64,000 nt of DNA from JAWKTT01 sp041398965 (GTDB taxonomy: Bacteria; Planctomycetota; Planctomycetia; Planctomycetales; Planctomycetaceae): positions 1 through 64,000 of the forward strand of contig JAWKTT010000023.1 in assembly GCA_041398965.1 (NCBI GenBank). The letters are read 5' to 3'. The notes beneath the pieces were generated by a model, which did no database searches, was not told the DNA's origin, and was given only the letters and a program-made list of their open reading frames with translations. Every line of letters starts with the position of its first letter. Position 1 is the first letter of the stretch. Both the position numbers and the translations under genes were made by a program. Shown piece by piece: positions 14,731-23,473 of this stretch.

Positions 14731-16929
14731 ATGGCTGCTCAGGCGATGCACCGCAATTCGACGTCTTCGTACAATCTGGCCGGTTGGGGCAGGTGTCTAC
14801 TCGCCTGCCTCTGGATGTTTCACGGCTTGTCCGCAGTGGTCGTTGCGGAAGGGGAAACCCTTGCGAGGTTCGTACGATTGACTAGTCCGATCAACGAGGC
14901 AGTGACGGCCCAAGTTCGCAACGAAGCGATTACCTTGGCGGAAGAAGTACGCCGTGCCTCGGCAAAAGGGATACTCGTCGTCGAGATTCCCAGTGGACAG
15001 AGCGAGTTTCACCTCGTTTATGGACTGGCCGACTTTCTGACCTCTCCCGAGGTTGCCGACCTGACGACAGTCGCCTGGGTCCCAAAGACCGTCACAGGCT
15101 ACAACACGATCGCTGCGATCTCGTGCAACGAAATCGTGATGCCGAAGGGGGTTTCGTTGGGGGACATCGGCGAAGGGGGTGTCGTGCCGAAGGAACGTCA
15201 GACGATTGTCGAACTCCTTGCCGGTCGGTTGCGGAACCCCAAAGTCTCGGCCTCATTGTTGCAGGCGATGATGAATCCGGAGATCGAACTGAGGCAATTG
15301 ACGATCGAACTCCCTGGCGGCGGTTCAGAGCAACGGCTTGCGAACTCAGAGGTGGCAGAAAAACTACGAAGCACCGGGACCGTCATTACGGAGTCAATAG
15401 TCATCAAGGATCGTGGCACTCCCGGACTTTTTCTTGGAGAATCGGCAAGACTGGGGGACTATCTTGTCAGAGAGACGGCTGAGACATTCGCCGAATTGCT
15501 TCAACTGTATGAGATTCCGGTACCTCTACTGGAGGAGCAAGAAGCCGCTGTGCAGGCGAAGGTCAGGTTGATTGAGATTAACGGCGGGATCGATACGGTC
15601 CGTGCCTCTTTCATCAAACGACAACTGGATCGAGCTGTCGAAGAGGGGGCGAATCTTCTGATTTTTCAGTTAGAGACATCGGGGGGACACTTAGAGGATG
15701 CGAAAGAAGTGGCGACGGCGATCGAGTCGTTATCGCATCACAACATCAAGACGGTCTGCTGGGCTCCCCGCAGTGCTCTCGGTCCCAGTGCTATCATTGC
15801 CTTGGCTTGTGATGAGATATTCCTTGGACCGAAGTCTCGTATCGGAGCGGTCTCGAGTCTCGGTCCCCGCGACGAACGTGAGGCCGAGCAGGAGTTTCAG
15901 GAACAGACCATGAAATGGCTGGCTCAGAGAAAGGGACGTCCCGAATCGGTTCTCATGGCAATGGTGCGGCACGATACCAAGGTCTTTTCCGTGACAGATC
16001 GAACGACTGGCGAGAGGTCGTATCGAACCGCGGAAGAAGTCGGGCCGAATCACCCGAACTACATTGTCGGGCCCATGCTTCCTGAGTCCGGAGCGGGGCT
16101 ACTGCTCCTCTCGGCACAGCGGGCCTATGAAGTCGGCATCACTCGAGAGCCTGTCGCCGATCTGGACGGCGTCAAACTGGCTTTGTCTCTCCCTCCCGAA
16201 ACAGCGTTTCTCGTGGCACAACGGACTTGGGTCGATGATCTGGTCTTTCTACTGAACCGGCGTTCGATGACGGGGTTACTGTTCTTCCTGGCATTCATCG
16301 GCCTGTACCTCGAGGCGAATACAAACACTGGAGTCATGGCAATTCTGGCGATCATCTGTTTCGCCCTGTACTTCTGGAGTCGATTCCTGGGGGGGACGGC
16401 GGGAAGTCTCGAGGTGTTGTTGTTTTCACTGGGGATCATTGCTGTCGCCTTGGAGATTTTCGTCTTGCCGGGATTTGGGGTCTTTGGCGTGGCGGGAGGT
16501 TTGCTCGTGATGGTCTCGATGGTGATGGCGAGCCAGACGTTCGGCAGTATCGAGTATGGGCGAGACATCAGTGGAGTCACTGGAACGCTCAAAGTGATGG
16601 CTGCATCGTTCACCATGGTGATTGTGATGGCACTTGTGCTGAGTCGCTATCTGCCCCGCCTACCTTTCATGAGCTCAATGATTCTGATCCCCCCTGGAGA
16701 AGATGGAGTCATCGCCGAAGAGACCCCGCGTTTGAAGCCGGAGTTTGTTGAGAATTCGGAACTCGTGGGACTGAGGGGGGTGACCGCGACGGTCCTCAGA
16801 CCGGCCGGAAAGGCGATGCTGCAAGGAAAGCCAGTCGATGTTGTCAGCGATGGCCCCTACATCGACGAGAACTCGCTGGTTGAAGTGATACGTGTTCACG
16901 GAAACAACGTCGTCGTCAGGAAAGTCTGA
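14731..16929 (+). CDS. NfeD-family membrane protein with two ClpP-class domains
   Basis: A 732-residue protein. It has a signal or anchor helix at about 20-40, a ClpP/crotonase-fold domain at about 45-225, a second at about 285-500, a cluster of membrane helices at about 515-640, and a C-terminal NfeD OB-fold at about 670-732. The second protease domain keeps the usual serine region (ALGPSAIIALACDEIFLGP). The first has VTGYNTIAAISCNEIVMP at the same place, with no serine, so it is probably inactive. NfeD proteases typically act on membrane proteins together with stomatin/SPFH partners; none is adjacent here. The ATG at 14731 lies behind a leader hairpin. Long bacterial NfeD proteins usually have one ClpP domain, so the doubling is notable. 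Confidence 0.88.
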   Translation: MAAQAMHRNSTSSYNLAGWGRCLLACLWMFHGLSAVVVAEGETLARFVRLTSPINEAVTAQVRNEAITLAEEVRRASAKGILVVEIPSGQSEFHLVYGLADFLTSPEVADLTTVAWVPKTVTGYNTIAAISCNEIVMPKGVSLGDIGEGGVVPKERQTIVELLAGRLRNPKVSASLLQAMMNPEIELRQLTIELPGGGSEQRLANSEVAEKLRSTGTVITESIVIKDRGTPGLFLGESARLGDYLVRETAETFAELLQLYEIPVPLLEEQEAAVQAKVRLIEINGGIDTVRASFIKRQLDRAVEEGANLLIFQLETSGGHLEDAKEVATAIESLSHHNIKTVCWAPRSALGPSAIIALACDEIFLGPKSRIGAVSSLGPRDEREAEQEFQEQTMKWLAQRKGRPESVLMAMVRHDTKVFSVTDRTTGERSYRTAEEVGPNHPNYIVGPMLPESGAGLLLLSAQRAYEVGITREPVADLDGVKLALSLPPETAFLVAQRTWVDDLVFLLNRRSMTGLLFFLAFIGLYLEANTNTGVMAILAIICFALYFWSRFLGGTAGSLEVLLFSLGIIAVALEIFVLPGFGVFGVAGGLLVMVSMVMASQTFGSIEYGRDISGVTGTLKVMAASFTMVIVMALVLSRYLPRLPFMSSMILIPPGEDGVIAEETPRLKPEFVENSELVGLRGVTATVLRPAGKAMLQGKPVDVVSDGPYIDENSLVEVIRVHGNNVVVRKV

Positions 16930-17241
16930 CAACCTTCCCCAGTCGAATTGCCTCACACGTCACATGTGGGGAAATCCGTTGGATGTCTTGCCCCCTCAGC
17001 ACGAATTGTCACCAAATCCTCCGGCGAGCGATTCGCCATTTGACCCGCGACTTTCGACGGGTAGACTAAACGGAGACCGTCGACGTGCCACAGACTTCAG
17101 TGGTCACGGAGTGATGTTCACACTGAGTGACAGGCGTTTTGGCCACCCAGTCGGTGTGATGTTGCAGGTCGGCGTGTTTGTGCAGGTTGCGTAAGGTGTT
17201 CTTGTTGGTCATCCCGATTTCTCGATTCCTTGAAGTCTGAC
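16930..17241. other. Intergenic gap, nothing recognised
   Basis: About 310 bases between two + strand genes. I see no convincing gene, hairpin or repeat copy; short open frames here are not supported by ribosome-binding sites. Confidence 0.4.
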
Positions 17242-17814
17242 ATGCCCGTGACGCACTTCAAACGTCTGATGATGGAACTCGACACGCGCCGGGTGCTCGT
17301 CCCCGAGCCGACTCTGCCGGACGGGTATGAGTGGGCGGCATGGCATCCGTCAACGATCGATGAACATGCCCGGGCCAAGTTTGAGAGCTTTCGGGACGAT
17401 CTCGATGGCGAGTTGTTCAGTTGTCTGTCGGATGAGTCAGGATGCCGACGACTGATGTACGACATCTCCCACAACCACGGTTTCCTTTCTCAAGCGACCT
17501 GGTTGATTCGCTTCGTGGGAAACCCGTTTCTCCGAAGTCTCCCCTGTGCGACCATTCAAGGTCTGCGGAAACAGGGAAACGTCGGCGGGGTCCAGAACGT
17601 TGCCGTGATCCCGGAACATCGTGGTTTCGGCTTAGGACGCGCCCTGATGTTGCAATCGATCAAAGGCTATCAGTTGGCTGGTATTCATCGGATCCGACTC
17701 GAAGTGACGGCGGCCAACCGACCGGCTGTCAACCTGTATCGCTCCATCGGCTTTGAGGTCAGACGCATCTCGTATCGAACCGTCGAACAGTTCTTCGAAG
17801 CAGATGCGTTTTGA
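17242..17814 (+). CDS. GNAT family N-acetyltransferase
   Basis: A 190-residue acyl-CoA-dependent acetyltransferase. The acetyl-CoA-binding motif A is clear near residue 120 (VQNVAVIPEHRGFGLGRAL, the Q/RxxGxG/A loop), followed by a second helix and ANRPAVNLYRSIGFEVRR, the usual motif B ending. The N-terminal half is longer than in minimal GNATs. The substrate is unknown. ATG 17242 is preferred to an in-frame TTG at 17230; no strong Shine-Dalgarno is visible at either. A family 1 repeat follows the gene. Confidence 0.85.
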   Translation: MPVTHFKRLMMELDTRRVLVPEPTLPDGYEWAAWHPSTIDEHARAKFESFRDDLDGELFSCLSDESGCRRLMYDISHNHGFLSQATWLIRFVGNPFLRSLPCATIQGLRKQGNVGGVQNVAVIPEHRGFGLGRALMLQSIKGYQLAGIHRIRLEVTAANRPAVNLYRSIGFEVRRISYRTVEQFFEADAF

Positions 17815-17930
17815 GGTCACTTCCTTGAGCGTGATGTCACAGAGACGCTGATGATGGCAGCGTAAGGTATCACACCCCCCAGAGAGGGAGAGTGAGTGGG
17901 GGGCGGGGGCTGAACGGCGATGAGTTGTAA

Positions 17931-18062
17931 CAGCCTGTTGAGAAACGCGGGTCTGGCTTTCCAGACTGACATGGTGTCATTTTTTGTCTCGGCAAGAGCG
18001 TTCGAGATGCTCTTGCCAGATTGGAAAATCTGACCCACGGTCGTTTTTCAACGGGACTGCTA
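17931..18062 (-). repeat. Dispersed inverted-repeat element family 1, copy c
   Basis: Inverted relative to copies a and b. Left CAGCCTGTTGAGAAACG, hairpin GTCTGGCTTTCCAGAC, ATGGTGTCATTT spacer, hairpin CCAGATTGGAAAATCTGACC, right ACGGTCGTTTTTCAACGGG. It lies between the convergent GNAT and SLC13 genes. TAA trinucleotides flank both ends, as in other copies. Confidence 0.88.
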
Positions 18063-18088
18063 AACGGCGTTGAATTCTTAGCGACAAT

Positions 18089-19879
18089 TTAGAATGGCCA
18101 GATAACGGGGATCAAGGTGATGGCAACGATCCCCAGCAGGATGTTGAGCGGGGTGCCGATGCGCAGGAAGTCGCCAAATCGGTAGCCACCCGGACCATAG
18201 ACCATCATGTTTGTTTGATAACCGATCGGGGTCATAAAGCTGGCTGACGCAGACAGAATGAGTGCCATCAGAAACGGGCGAGTGTCGGCACCATACAACC
18301 GGGCCGCTTCCAGACAGAAGGGAAACATCAAGACGGCAGCGGCGTTGTTGGTAATGAGTTCGGTCAGCAAAGAACCCAGGATGTAGATCGTGGCGACTCC
18401 GGCGATGGGGCCCCAGTGCTGTGTCGATTCGACAAGGGCCGTTGCGATAACGGTCGCGGCACCGGATTTCTCCAAGGCTGTTCCGATACCAAACGCCGCT
18501 GCGATCGTCACCAGCACTTGCCATTCGATGCTGTGTCTCGCATTCCCCGAAGAGATACAGCCCATGCCCACCATCGCCACGGCGCACAATGTTGCAGCGA
18601 CAATCGTTGAGACAATGTTGGTCGTCATTAAGACGATCAATACGAGGAACAGCAACAGGGCGATCCATGCCCGGTCGCGACGCAACGGACGCCATTCGTC
18701 GACATCACTCACGAGGTAGAACGAGGGATCGTTTCGATGTGCACGAAGAAAGTGAGACTGCACTTGAAGCAACAGCGTGTCGCCCGGTTGGAGGGTGACG
18801 TCACCGAGTTTCGTCACCACACGTTGACCCCCACGGTGCATCGCGACGACGGCGGCTCCATAGGTCGCCCGAAATTCTGCTTCGCGAATCGACTTCCCGA
18901 CAAGCGGAGAATTGGCCGAGATGACCGCCTCGCACAGTCGTCGCCGACGTTGCTGCTTGGGCGAGACTTCGTAATCGGGGTCGGCGACCGGAACGAGTCC
19001 GACGATTTTTTCGAGTTCGATGATGCTACTGACGACCCCTGTGAAAACGAGACGGTCGTTCGTCGCGATCACTTCATCAGGTCCTGCGGGAGCGACGATG
19101 GTACCGTTGCGATCGATCTCAATCAGGAACAGGCCAGGGAGTTGACGCAGTCCAGCCTCCTCGATCGTGCGCCCGATCAAGTGGCATCCGGGCAACACCT
19201 GCATCTCCGCAAGATACTCCCGCCGCGACTCTCCCAGTTGTTCCATCAGTTCTTTTCGCTCAGGGAGGAGTCTCCCGGCGAGCAGCAGGTAGACGACCCC
19301 AATGACGGCATAAGGGAGTCCGATCTTCCCAATCTCAAACAAGCCCATGCCTGGCAATCCTTGCTTGACCATCAACCCATTCACGACAAGATTCGTCGAT
19401 GTTCCGATCAGGGTGCAGGTCCCCCCGAGGATCGCGAGGAAGGAGAGTGGGATCAGTAACTTCGAGGCAGCCACTTTTGTCCGACGGCACCATGAGATGA
19501 CCACGGGGACAAACATGGCGACAATTGGCGTGTTGTTCAGGAAAGCCGACATCGGCATCACAACGGCGGCGAGTCGAAGGAGTGCCCCCTTTTCTGTCGT
19601 CGCCTTCCCAAGAACATGGTGCCCTAGGTAGTCGAGTACGCCTGTCTCTCGCAATCCCGCAGCGATGACAAACATCATGGCGACGGTCAGCATCCCACTG
19701 TTCGAGAAACCGGCGAAGGCCTCTTCGGGGGTGATGATCCCGACCCCCGCCAACAGTGCCGTCCCCCCCAAAAACAGCAGGTCTGGTGGAGCCAGGTTCT
19801 TCATGAGAGCGAGGAACAACAGCAGCATCAGTCCGAGTGAGAACCATGCTTGCCAAGTAAGCTGAAACAAGTTTTCCAT
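18089..19879 (-). CDS. SLC13/DASS-type permease with two RCK_C (TrkA-C) domains
   Basis: A 596-residue membrane transporter. About five helices precede residue 205; a cytoplasmic insert (about 215-395) carries two TrkA-C/RCK_C modules (MQVLPGCHLIGRTIEEAGLRQLPG and ISANSPLVGKSIREAEFRATYG, each ending with an LxxGDxLLL-type strand); then about seven more helices follow. Duplicated motifs FLNNTPIVAMFVP and ITNNAAAVLMFPF are the substrate- and sodium-binding turns of the DASS fold, with GTSTNLVVNG nearby. Relatives carry sulfate, dicarboxylates or other anions; the RCK insert suggests gating by a small ligand. Substrate is unknown. The start ATG 19879 follows a leader with a terminator-like hairpin. 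Confidence 0.88.
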   Translation of the reverse strand: MENLFQLTWQAWFSLGLMLLLFLALMKNLAPPDLLFLGGTALLAGVGIITPEEAFAGFSNSGMLTVAMMFVIAAGLRETGVLDYLGHHVLGKATTEKGALLRLAAVVMPMSAFLNNTPIVAMFVPVVISWCRRTKVAASKLLIPLSFLAILGGTCTLIGTSTNLVVNGLMVKQGLPGMGLFEIGKIGLPYAVIGVVYLLLAGRLLPERKELMEQLGESRREYLAEMQVLPGCHLIGRTIEEAGLRQLPGLFLIEIDRNGTIVAPAGPDEVIATNDRLVFTGVVSSIIELEKIVGLVPVADPDYEVSPKQQRRRRLCEAVISANSPLVGKSIREAEFRATYGAAVVAMHRGGQRVVTKLGDVTLQPGDTLLLQVQSHFLRAHRNDPSFYLVSDVDEWRPLRRDRAWIALLLFLVLIVLMTTNIVSTIVAATLCAVAMVGMGCISSGNARHSIEWQVLVTIAAAFGIGTALEKSGAATVIATALVESTQHWGPIAGVATIYILGSLLTELITNNAAAVLMFPFCLEAARLYGADTRPFLMALILSASASFMTPIGYQTNMMVYGPGGYRFGDFLRIGTPLNILLGIVAITLIPVIWPF

Positions 19880-19907
19880 GATGAACCTTCAGCGTGGACA
19901 AGAAAAA

Positions 19908-19939
19908 AGGGCTGGGAACTCATCTGGTTCCCAGCCCTT
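19908..19939 (-). terminator. Terminator-like hairpin in the leader of the SLC13-type gene
   Basis: AAGGGCTGGGAAC and GTTCCCAGCCCTT pair perfectly over 13 bases with a six-base loop. On the - strand the stem is followed by a CTTTTTTCT run, the layout of an intrinsic terminator. No - strand gene lies immediately upstream, so it sits 29 bases ahead of the transporter start and may be an attenuator or the end of an unseen short transcript from the 19940-20280 gap. Confidence 0.6.
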
Positions 19940-20113
19940 GAAGGTCTGAATGACGTCTATGCTTTGTGCAATCTCAGCATGTCATGACGCATTGCCCCCC
20001 AAGACGGAAACCGCCCGGCGACAACAACGACACATGGTGGAAGGAAAGCTCATCATGACTCTAAGAATCGACATACTTAGCAAACCGGCATGAGCAACAA
20101 GAGACGGAATTCG

Positions 20114-20140
20114 GAGACTCCGGCTCGGCGGCGGAGTCTC
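20114..20140. repeat. Short inverted repeat
   Basis: GAGACTCCG (20114-20122) and CGGAGTCTC (20132-20140) form a perfect nine-base stem around a nine-base loop, in the divergent gap between the SLC13-type and FabZ-like genes. It could be an operator or a transcript structure; no T-run follows. Confidence 0.4.
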
Positions 20141-20307
20141 ACGATCTTGCGCCAAATTGTCAACTCAGCGACCCATTGATGGAAACGGGTCGGCGGAATC
20201 TGTCGGTTCCAATGGAACTTCTTTGTGGTAGAGTCGCCAGAATGGGCGGCGTTTAGTATTTTGTCCGCCAGTCCGGGCCAGTGACTCTACAGACGTCCAC
20301 TCTACGC

Positions 20308-20802
20308 ATGGGGCAGGTTGTGAAGTTTTCCCTCATTGACAAGATCATCGAGATTCAACCCGGGCAATCGATCAAGGCGATCAAAAACCTGTCGCTCGCC
20401 GAAGAATACCTGCAAGACCACTTCCCAGGCTTCCCGATCATGCCCGGCGTGATGATGGTCGAATCTCTGGTGCAGACAGCCGCTTGGCTGATGCGTGCGA
20501 CCGAAGACTTCAAGTACTCCGTGACGATTATGAAGGAGGCGAAGGCGGTTCGCTTCAATAACTTTGTCAAGCCGGGAAACACGCTCGAAGTCGAGTGCAG
20601 CGTCCACAAACGAGAGGACAGCGAGTGGGTTTTCAAGGCGGCAGGAACCGTCAACGGCACGTCGGCCGTTAGTGCCCGGTTGACACTCCAGCAGTTCAAC
20701 CTAGCCGATAAGAATCCCAAAATGCAGAGTTCGGACGAGAACCGCATCGTGAAACTGCAAGAATTGTATGGAGCCCTGTGGTCCTCGCCAAAGGGAGAGT
20801 AG
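20308..20802 (+). CDS. fabZ: FabZ-like 3-hydroxyacyl-ACP dehydratase
   Basis: A hot-dog-fold protein of 164 residues from ATG 20308 (an in-frame GTG at 20281 would add nine). The catalytic segment EYLQDHFPGFPIMPGVMMVE contains the FabZ His and the later Gln/Glu-type position in the central helix (VESLVQTAAWLM). FabZ removes water from 3-hydroxyacyl-ACP in fatty-acid synthesis. The C-terminal 25 residues extend beyond the usual fold. Planctomycetes often carry several FabZ-like proteins, so this may be a paralogue with a special role rather than the main enzyme. It converges on mnmA. Confidence 0.8.
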   Translation: MGQVVKFSLIDKIIEIQPGQSIKAIKNLSLAEEYLQDHFPGFPIMPGVMMVESLVQTAAWLMRATEDFKYSVTIMKEAKAVRFNNFVKPGNTLEVECSVHKREDSEWVFKAAGTVNGTSAVSARLTLQQFNLADKNPKMQSSDENRIVKLQELYGALWSSPKGE

Positions 20803-20835
20803 CCCCCTGGCAGAAATACGCCGGGACATTATTCG

Positions 20836-21933
20836 CTACCGAATCCAGCCGCCCCCGATGACACGGTCTTCTCGATAGAGGACAACCGCCTGTCCCGGGG
20901 CAATGCCGAATTGGGGGTCTTGGAAGTCGACCCGCATCTCGCCCTCTTCCAGCGGGGTAACGACGCACGCAGCCGGTTGATGCTGGTAGCGGATTTGAGC
21001 GGTCAATTGTTCACCCCATGGGACGGTCGAGACGAGCCAGTTTAGTCGGTCCGCAACTAATGACGACCGCCCCAAGTCATCGCGGCTGCCGATGACAACC
21101 CGGTTCGTCTCGGGTTCGATCCGGACGACAAACCTCGGTTCGCCAAAGGTGACCCCTAAGCCCTTCCGTTGCCCAATGGTGAACCGTTCGTAACCCGGAT
21201 GTTCGCCCAAGACAGTTCCCGCGGTGTCCACGAGTTCCCCTGCAGTTTCCTGAGGGCCACGATATCGGCCAAGAAAAGCGGCGTAGTCGTTATCGGGAAT
21301 GAAGCAAATCTCCTGACTGTCTGGCTTCTCTGCCGTCCGAATTCCTGCTTGGCGGGCCAACTCCCGGATGGCGGGCTTTGTCTGATTGCCGACAGGAAAC
21401 AGTACTCGATCGAGCAAAGAAGGCTCGATTCCAAAGAGGACGTACGATTGATCTTTGTGGGAATCGACCCCCCGATAGAGTCCCCAATCACCGTCGGTCG
21501 ACTGCTTGACCTGAGCATAATGACCCGACGCAATCCGGTCGGCCCCGATCTCCTGAGCGAACTCCCACAGACGTCCAAACTTCAACCAGATGTTGCACAT
21601 GACACAGGGGTTCGGAGTTCGACCCGCAAGGTATTCATCGGCGAAGTAATTCTTGATTCGGCCAAACTCTTCACGGAAATTGATCGCATGAAATGGGATG
21701 TTCAGACCGTCGGCCACACGTCGAGCATCGGCCGCGTCGGAGGCACTGCAACAGCCCTGCTTGTGAGCTTTGGCGTTGACGATGGGGAGTAAGTCGTCCT
21801 CCGTAGAACAGACCTCCTCCGTCTCGCCCGACCGCATGAACAGTCCGACAACCTCATGCCCCTGCTGCTGTAGCAGCAAGGCGGCAGCAGAGCTATCCAC
21901 TCCACCACTCATGGCCAACACAACGCGAGAAAT
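20836..21933 (-). CDS. mnmA: tRNA-specific 2-thiouridylase MnmA
   Basis: Adds sulfur to U34 of tRNAs for Lys, Glu and Gln using ATP. Visible are the P-loop MSGGVDSSAAALL, the Cys pair region TPNPCVMCNIWLKFG, KDQSYVLFG and the catalytic Cys in DSQEICFIPDN. The C-terminal beta-barrel runs to GGGWIR. Start choice is unusual. The best Shine-Dalgarno (AAAGGAG, 21947-21941) is seven bases before an ATT at 21933, exactly where other MnmA proteins start with Met-Ser-Arg-Val-Val. The nearest in-frame ATG (21912) falls inside the first strand, and an upstream ATG (22098) would add 55 residues of unlikely sequence. I give the ATT start as most likely. Confidence 0.85.
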   Translation of the reverse strand: MSRVVLAMSGGVDSSAAALLLQQQGHEVVGLFMRSGETEEVCSTEDDLLPIVNAKAHKQGCCSASDAADARRVADGLNIPFHAINFREEFGRIKNYFADEYLAGRTPNPCVMCNIWLKFGRLWEFAQEIGADRIASGHYAQVKQSTDGDWGLYRGVDSHKDQSYVLFGIEPSLLDRVLFPVGNQTKPAIRELARQAGIRTAEKPDSQEICFIPDNDYAAFLGRYRGPQETAGELVDTAGTVLGEHPGYERFTIGQRKGLGVTFGEPRFVVRIEPETNRVVIGSRDDLGRSSLVADRLNWLVSTVPWGEQLTAQIRYQHQPAACVVTPLEEGEMRVDFQDPQFGIAPGQAVVLYREDRVIGGGWIR

Positions 21934-22170
21934 CGTAGAACTCCTTTGCAATGATCGAAACACAGAACGAACAATGGATGAAATTACCAGACTCTCACCC
22001 AGAAGAGTAGCCGCCCGCGTGAGAAAGCCAAGGATGGAGAGAACTGACACGTGGGGAGAGATTTGACGGGGTGCCGTCGCCAATTGGGGGTTGCTCATCT
22101 GTTCACTGCGAACAAGTTTGGCAGGTGACGTCGCGATGTGGGCAAAACAGCAGGGGCAACGCCCCGGAAC

Positions 22171-22339
22171 ATTGTCTAGCCCAGTCCAGCGGACTGGGGA
22201 ATCGGCCCAAGATTGTCTGTCGAGGGCTGAAGGCCCGGCCCGTTGACAAGATTCTGGGGCAACTGGCCTCTCGCGTGAACTCCTGCCTTCAGTCCTAGGC
22301 CGATGGCCTAGGCTAGACAACCCGCTGGGCCGTTGGCCC
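22171..22339. repeat. Cluster of nested perfect hairpins upstream of mnmA
   Basis: Three perfect stems with three-base loops: CCCAGTCC-AGC-GGACTGGG (22180-22198), CCTAGGCC-GAT-GGCCTAGG (22294-22312) and GGGCC-GTT-GGCCC (22327-22339). The first two lie inside an outer inverted repeat ATTGTCTAGCC (22171-22181) and GGCTAGACAAC (22311-22321). A related hairpin occurs at 49005-49038. It probably belongs to another short repeat family. Confidence 0.65.
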
Positions 22340-22411
22340 GACCGTGACCCTGACTGGACAAATGAACCACCCCCAAACAGCGACTGCACCCTTTGAAAGT
22401 TGTAAACTAAT

Positions 22412-22540
22412 AGCCAGTTGAAAATCGTGGGGCAGGCTTTCTAGCCTGCCATGGTGCCGTTTGATGTTTCGGATCAAAGTGTACGAGTTGCTCTTGTCAG
22501 ATTAGAAATCTGACCCACGGTTGTTTCAAGGGGGTGTTAG
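22412..22540 (-). repeat. Dispersed inverted-repeat element family 1, copy d
   Basis: AGCCAGTTGAAAATCG, hairpin GGCAGGCTTTCTAGCCTGCC, the TGGTGCCGTTTGATG spacer, hairpin GTCAGATTAGAAATCTGAC, and TTTCAAGGGGGTGTTAG at the outer end. It is almost identical to copy g in the other arm of the large inverted repeat. Confidence 0.9.
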
Positions 22541-22817
22541 GCTTGATAACCCAATATTGTGCGGCACAAAGGTTTTGGAGGCGTCAGCCGACGCGGGGCT
22601 CCTTCTCCCCCGTGATCGACGTGCGACTTCAGTCGACGTTCACACGGGGGAGAAGGTTGGGATGAGGTGGGAGCGGTAGACGCTCATGCGGTCGTCTTGC
22701 GAAGTGGGCGAAGTGGATACCTCACGCGGCTTGTGGACGCAACCAGAGTCCCCTTTCGCTCCGCGAAAGGTGTGGAAACACCAACCAGACGCTACTTTCG
22801 CGGAGCGAAGGGGGACA
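22412..22817 (-). repeat. Large inverted repeat, left arm (~400 bp)
   Basis: Nearly the reverse complement of 32144-32534. The arm consists of a family 1 copy, a block with TTTTGGAGGCGTCAGCC and facing GGGAGAAGG-type arms, a shared block around GTAGACGCTCATGCGG, and a terminal pair of CTTTCGCTCCGCGAAAG-type stems. The two arms enclose about 9.3 kb. Bases 22818-23170 beyond it contain no recognised gene. Confidence 0.85.
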
Positions 22818-23170
22818 ATCTAGGGTCGTTCGTCGCTTAGCTTCTCGGGAAGTTGGGTTAGCAGGCTCGATGTTGGACTCATGGAGGGCTGCTCTTGTTT
22901 GAAACGGATCGCGTCAACTCAAGGCTGGCTGCTTGGCCCGCGACGTAACGGTTGACACCGGTCGGGAGAATGAACCTGTAGTCTCCGGGCCGACGGCTTC
23001 TCAACGAGACTGGTCGACTTGCCCGGAGGGGTTCCCTCGCTGCGAGTTGGCCGATGGCTCCTCCTTGTTCTTCACTGTTCGGCCCTTCCCGACTCGATTG
23101 GACTTCGAGTGACGGTACTACGACCGCTGTTGACATAATCGATGGGGATGCGAGCATCATGTTTAGCAAG

Positions 23171-23194
23171 AAAGGCAGGCTGAAGCCTGCCTTT
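23171..23194. terminator. Perfect 11-bp inverted repeat, terminator-like on either strand
   Basis: AAAGGCAGGCT and AGCCTGCCTTT with a two-base loop. The A/T edges would make it a bidirectional terminator, although the T-run is only three bases. It lies just before the IS-broken gene. The stem resembles the GGCAGGC hairpin of family 1 repeats and could be a fragment of one. Confidence 0.4.
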
Positions 23195-23473
23195 CAATTA
23201 CTCTCGCAATGCCCAAAAACCCTCTCCCTGAAGACAATTGAATGGATGACGTTTACGCGCTCATTGAACGCGTCGTGTACCGCAAGTCGCTCATTGCATT
23301 CGTGGATGCGCCAGCGAGGGATCGGTCAATCGCCGCAAACATCGAGTCCGCAGAATCGACGCGGTTCTTACTTGGTGGTACTAACGGATGGGCGAATTCC
23401 TGCGTCATTACGTCGCGGATGGCGACTTTCCAGGTTGGCGCATGATTGCAGAGTTCTTGTGGTGCGGTAAAAT

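Noticed and set aside
22098..22389. Very long N-terminal extension of mnmA up to 22389
   Set aside because: It runs through the nested hairpin cluster and encodes Arg/Ser/Gly-rich sequence unlike any MnmA.
22879..23169. 96-codon - strand frame near the left arm of the large inverted repeat
   Set aside because: No domain, no ribosome-binding site, and it sits in repeat-derived sequence.
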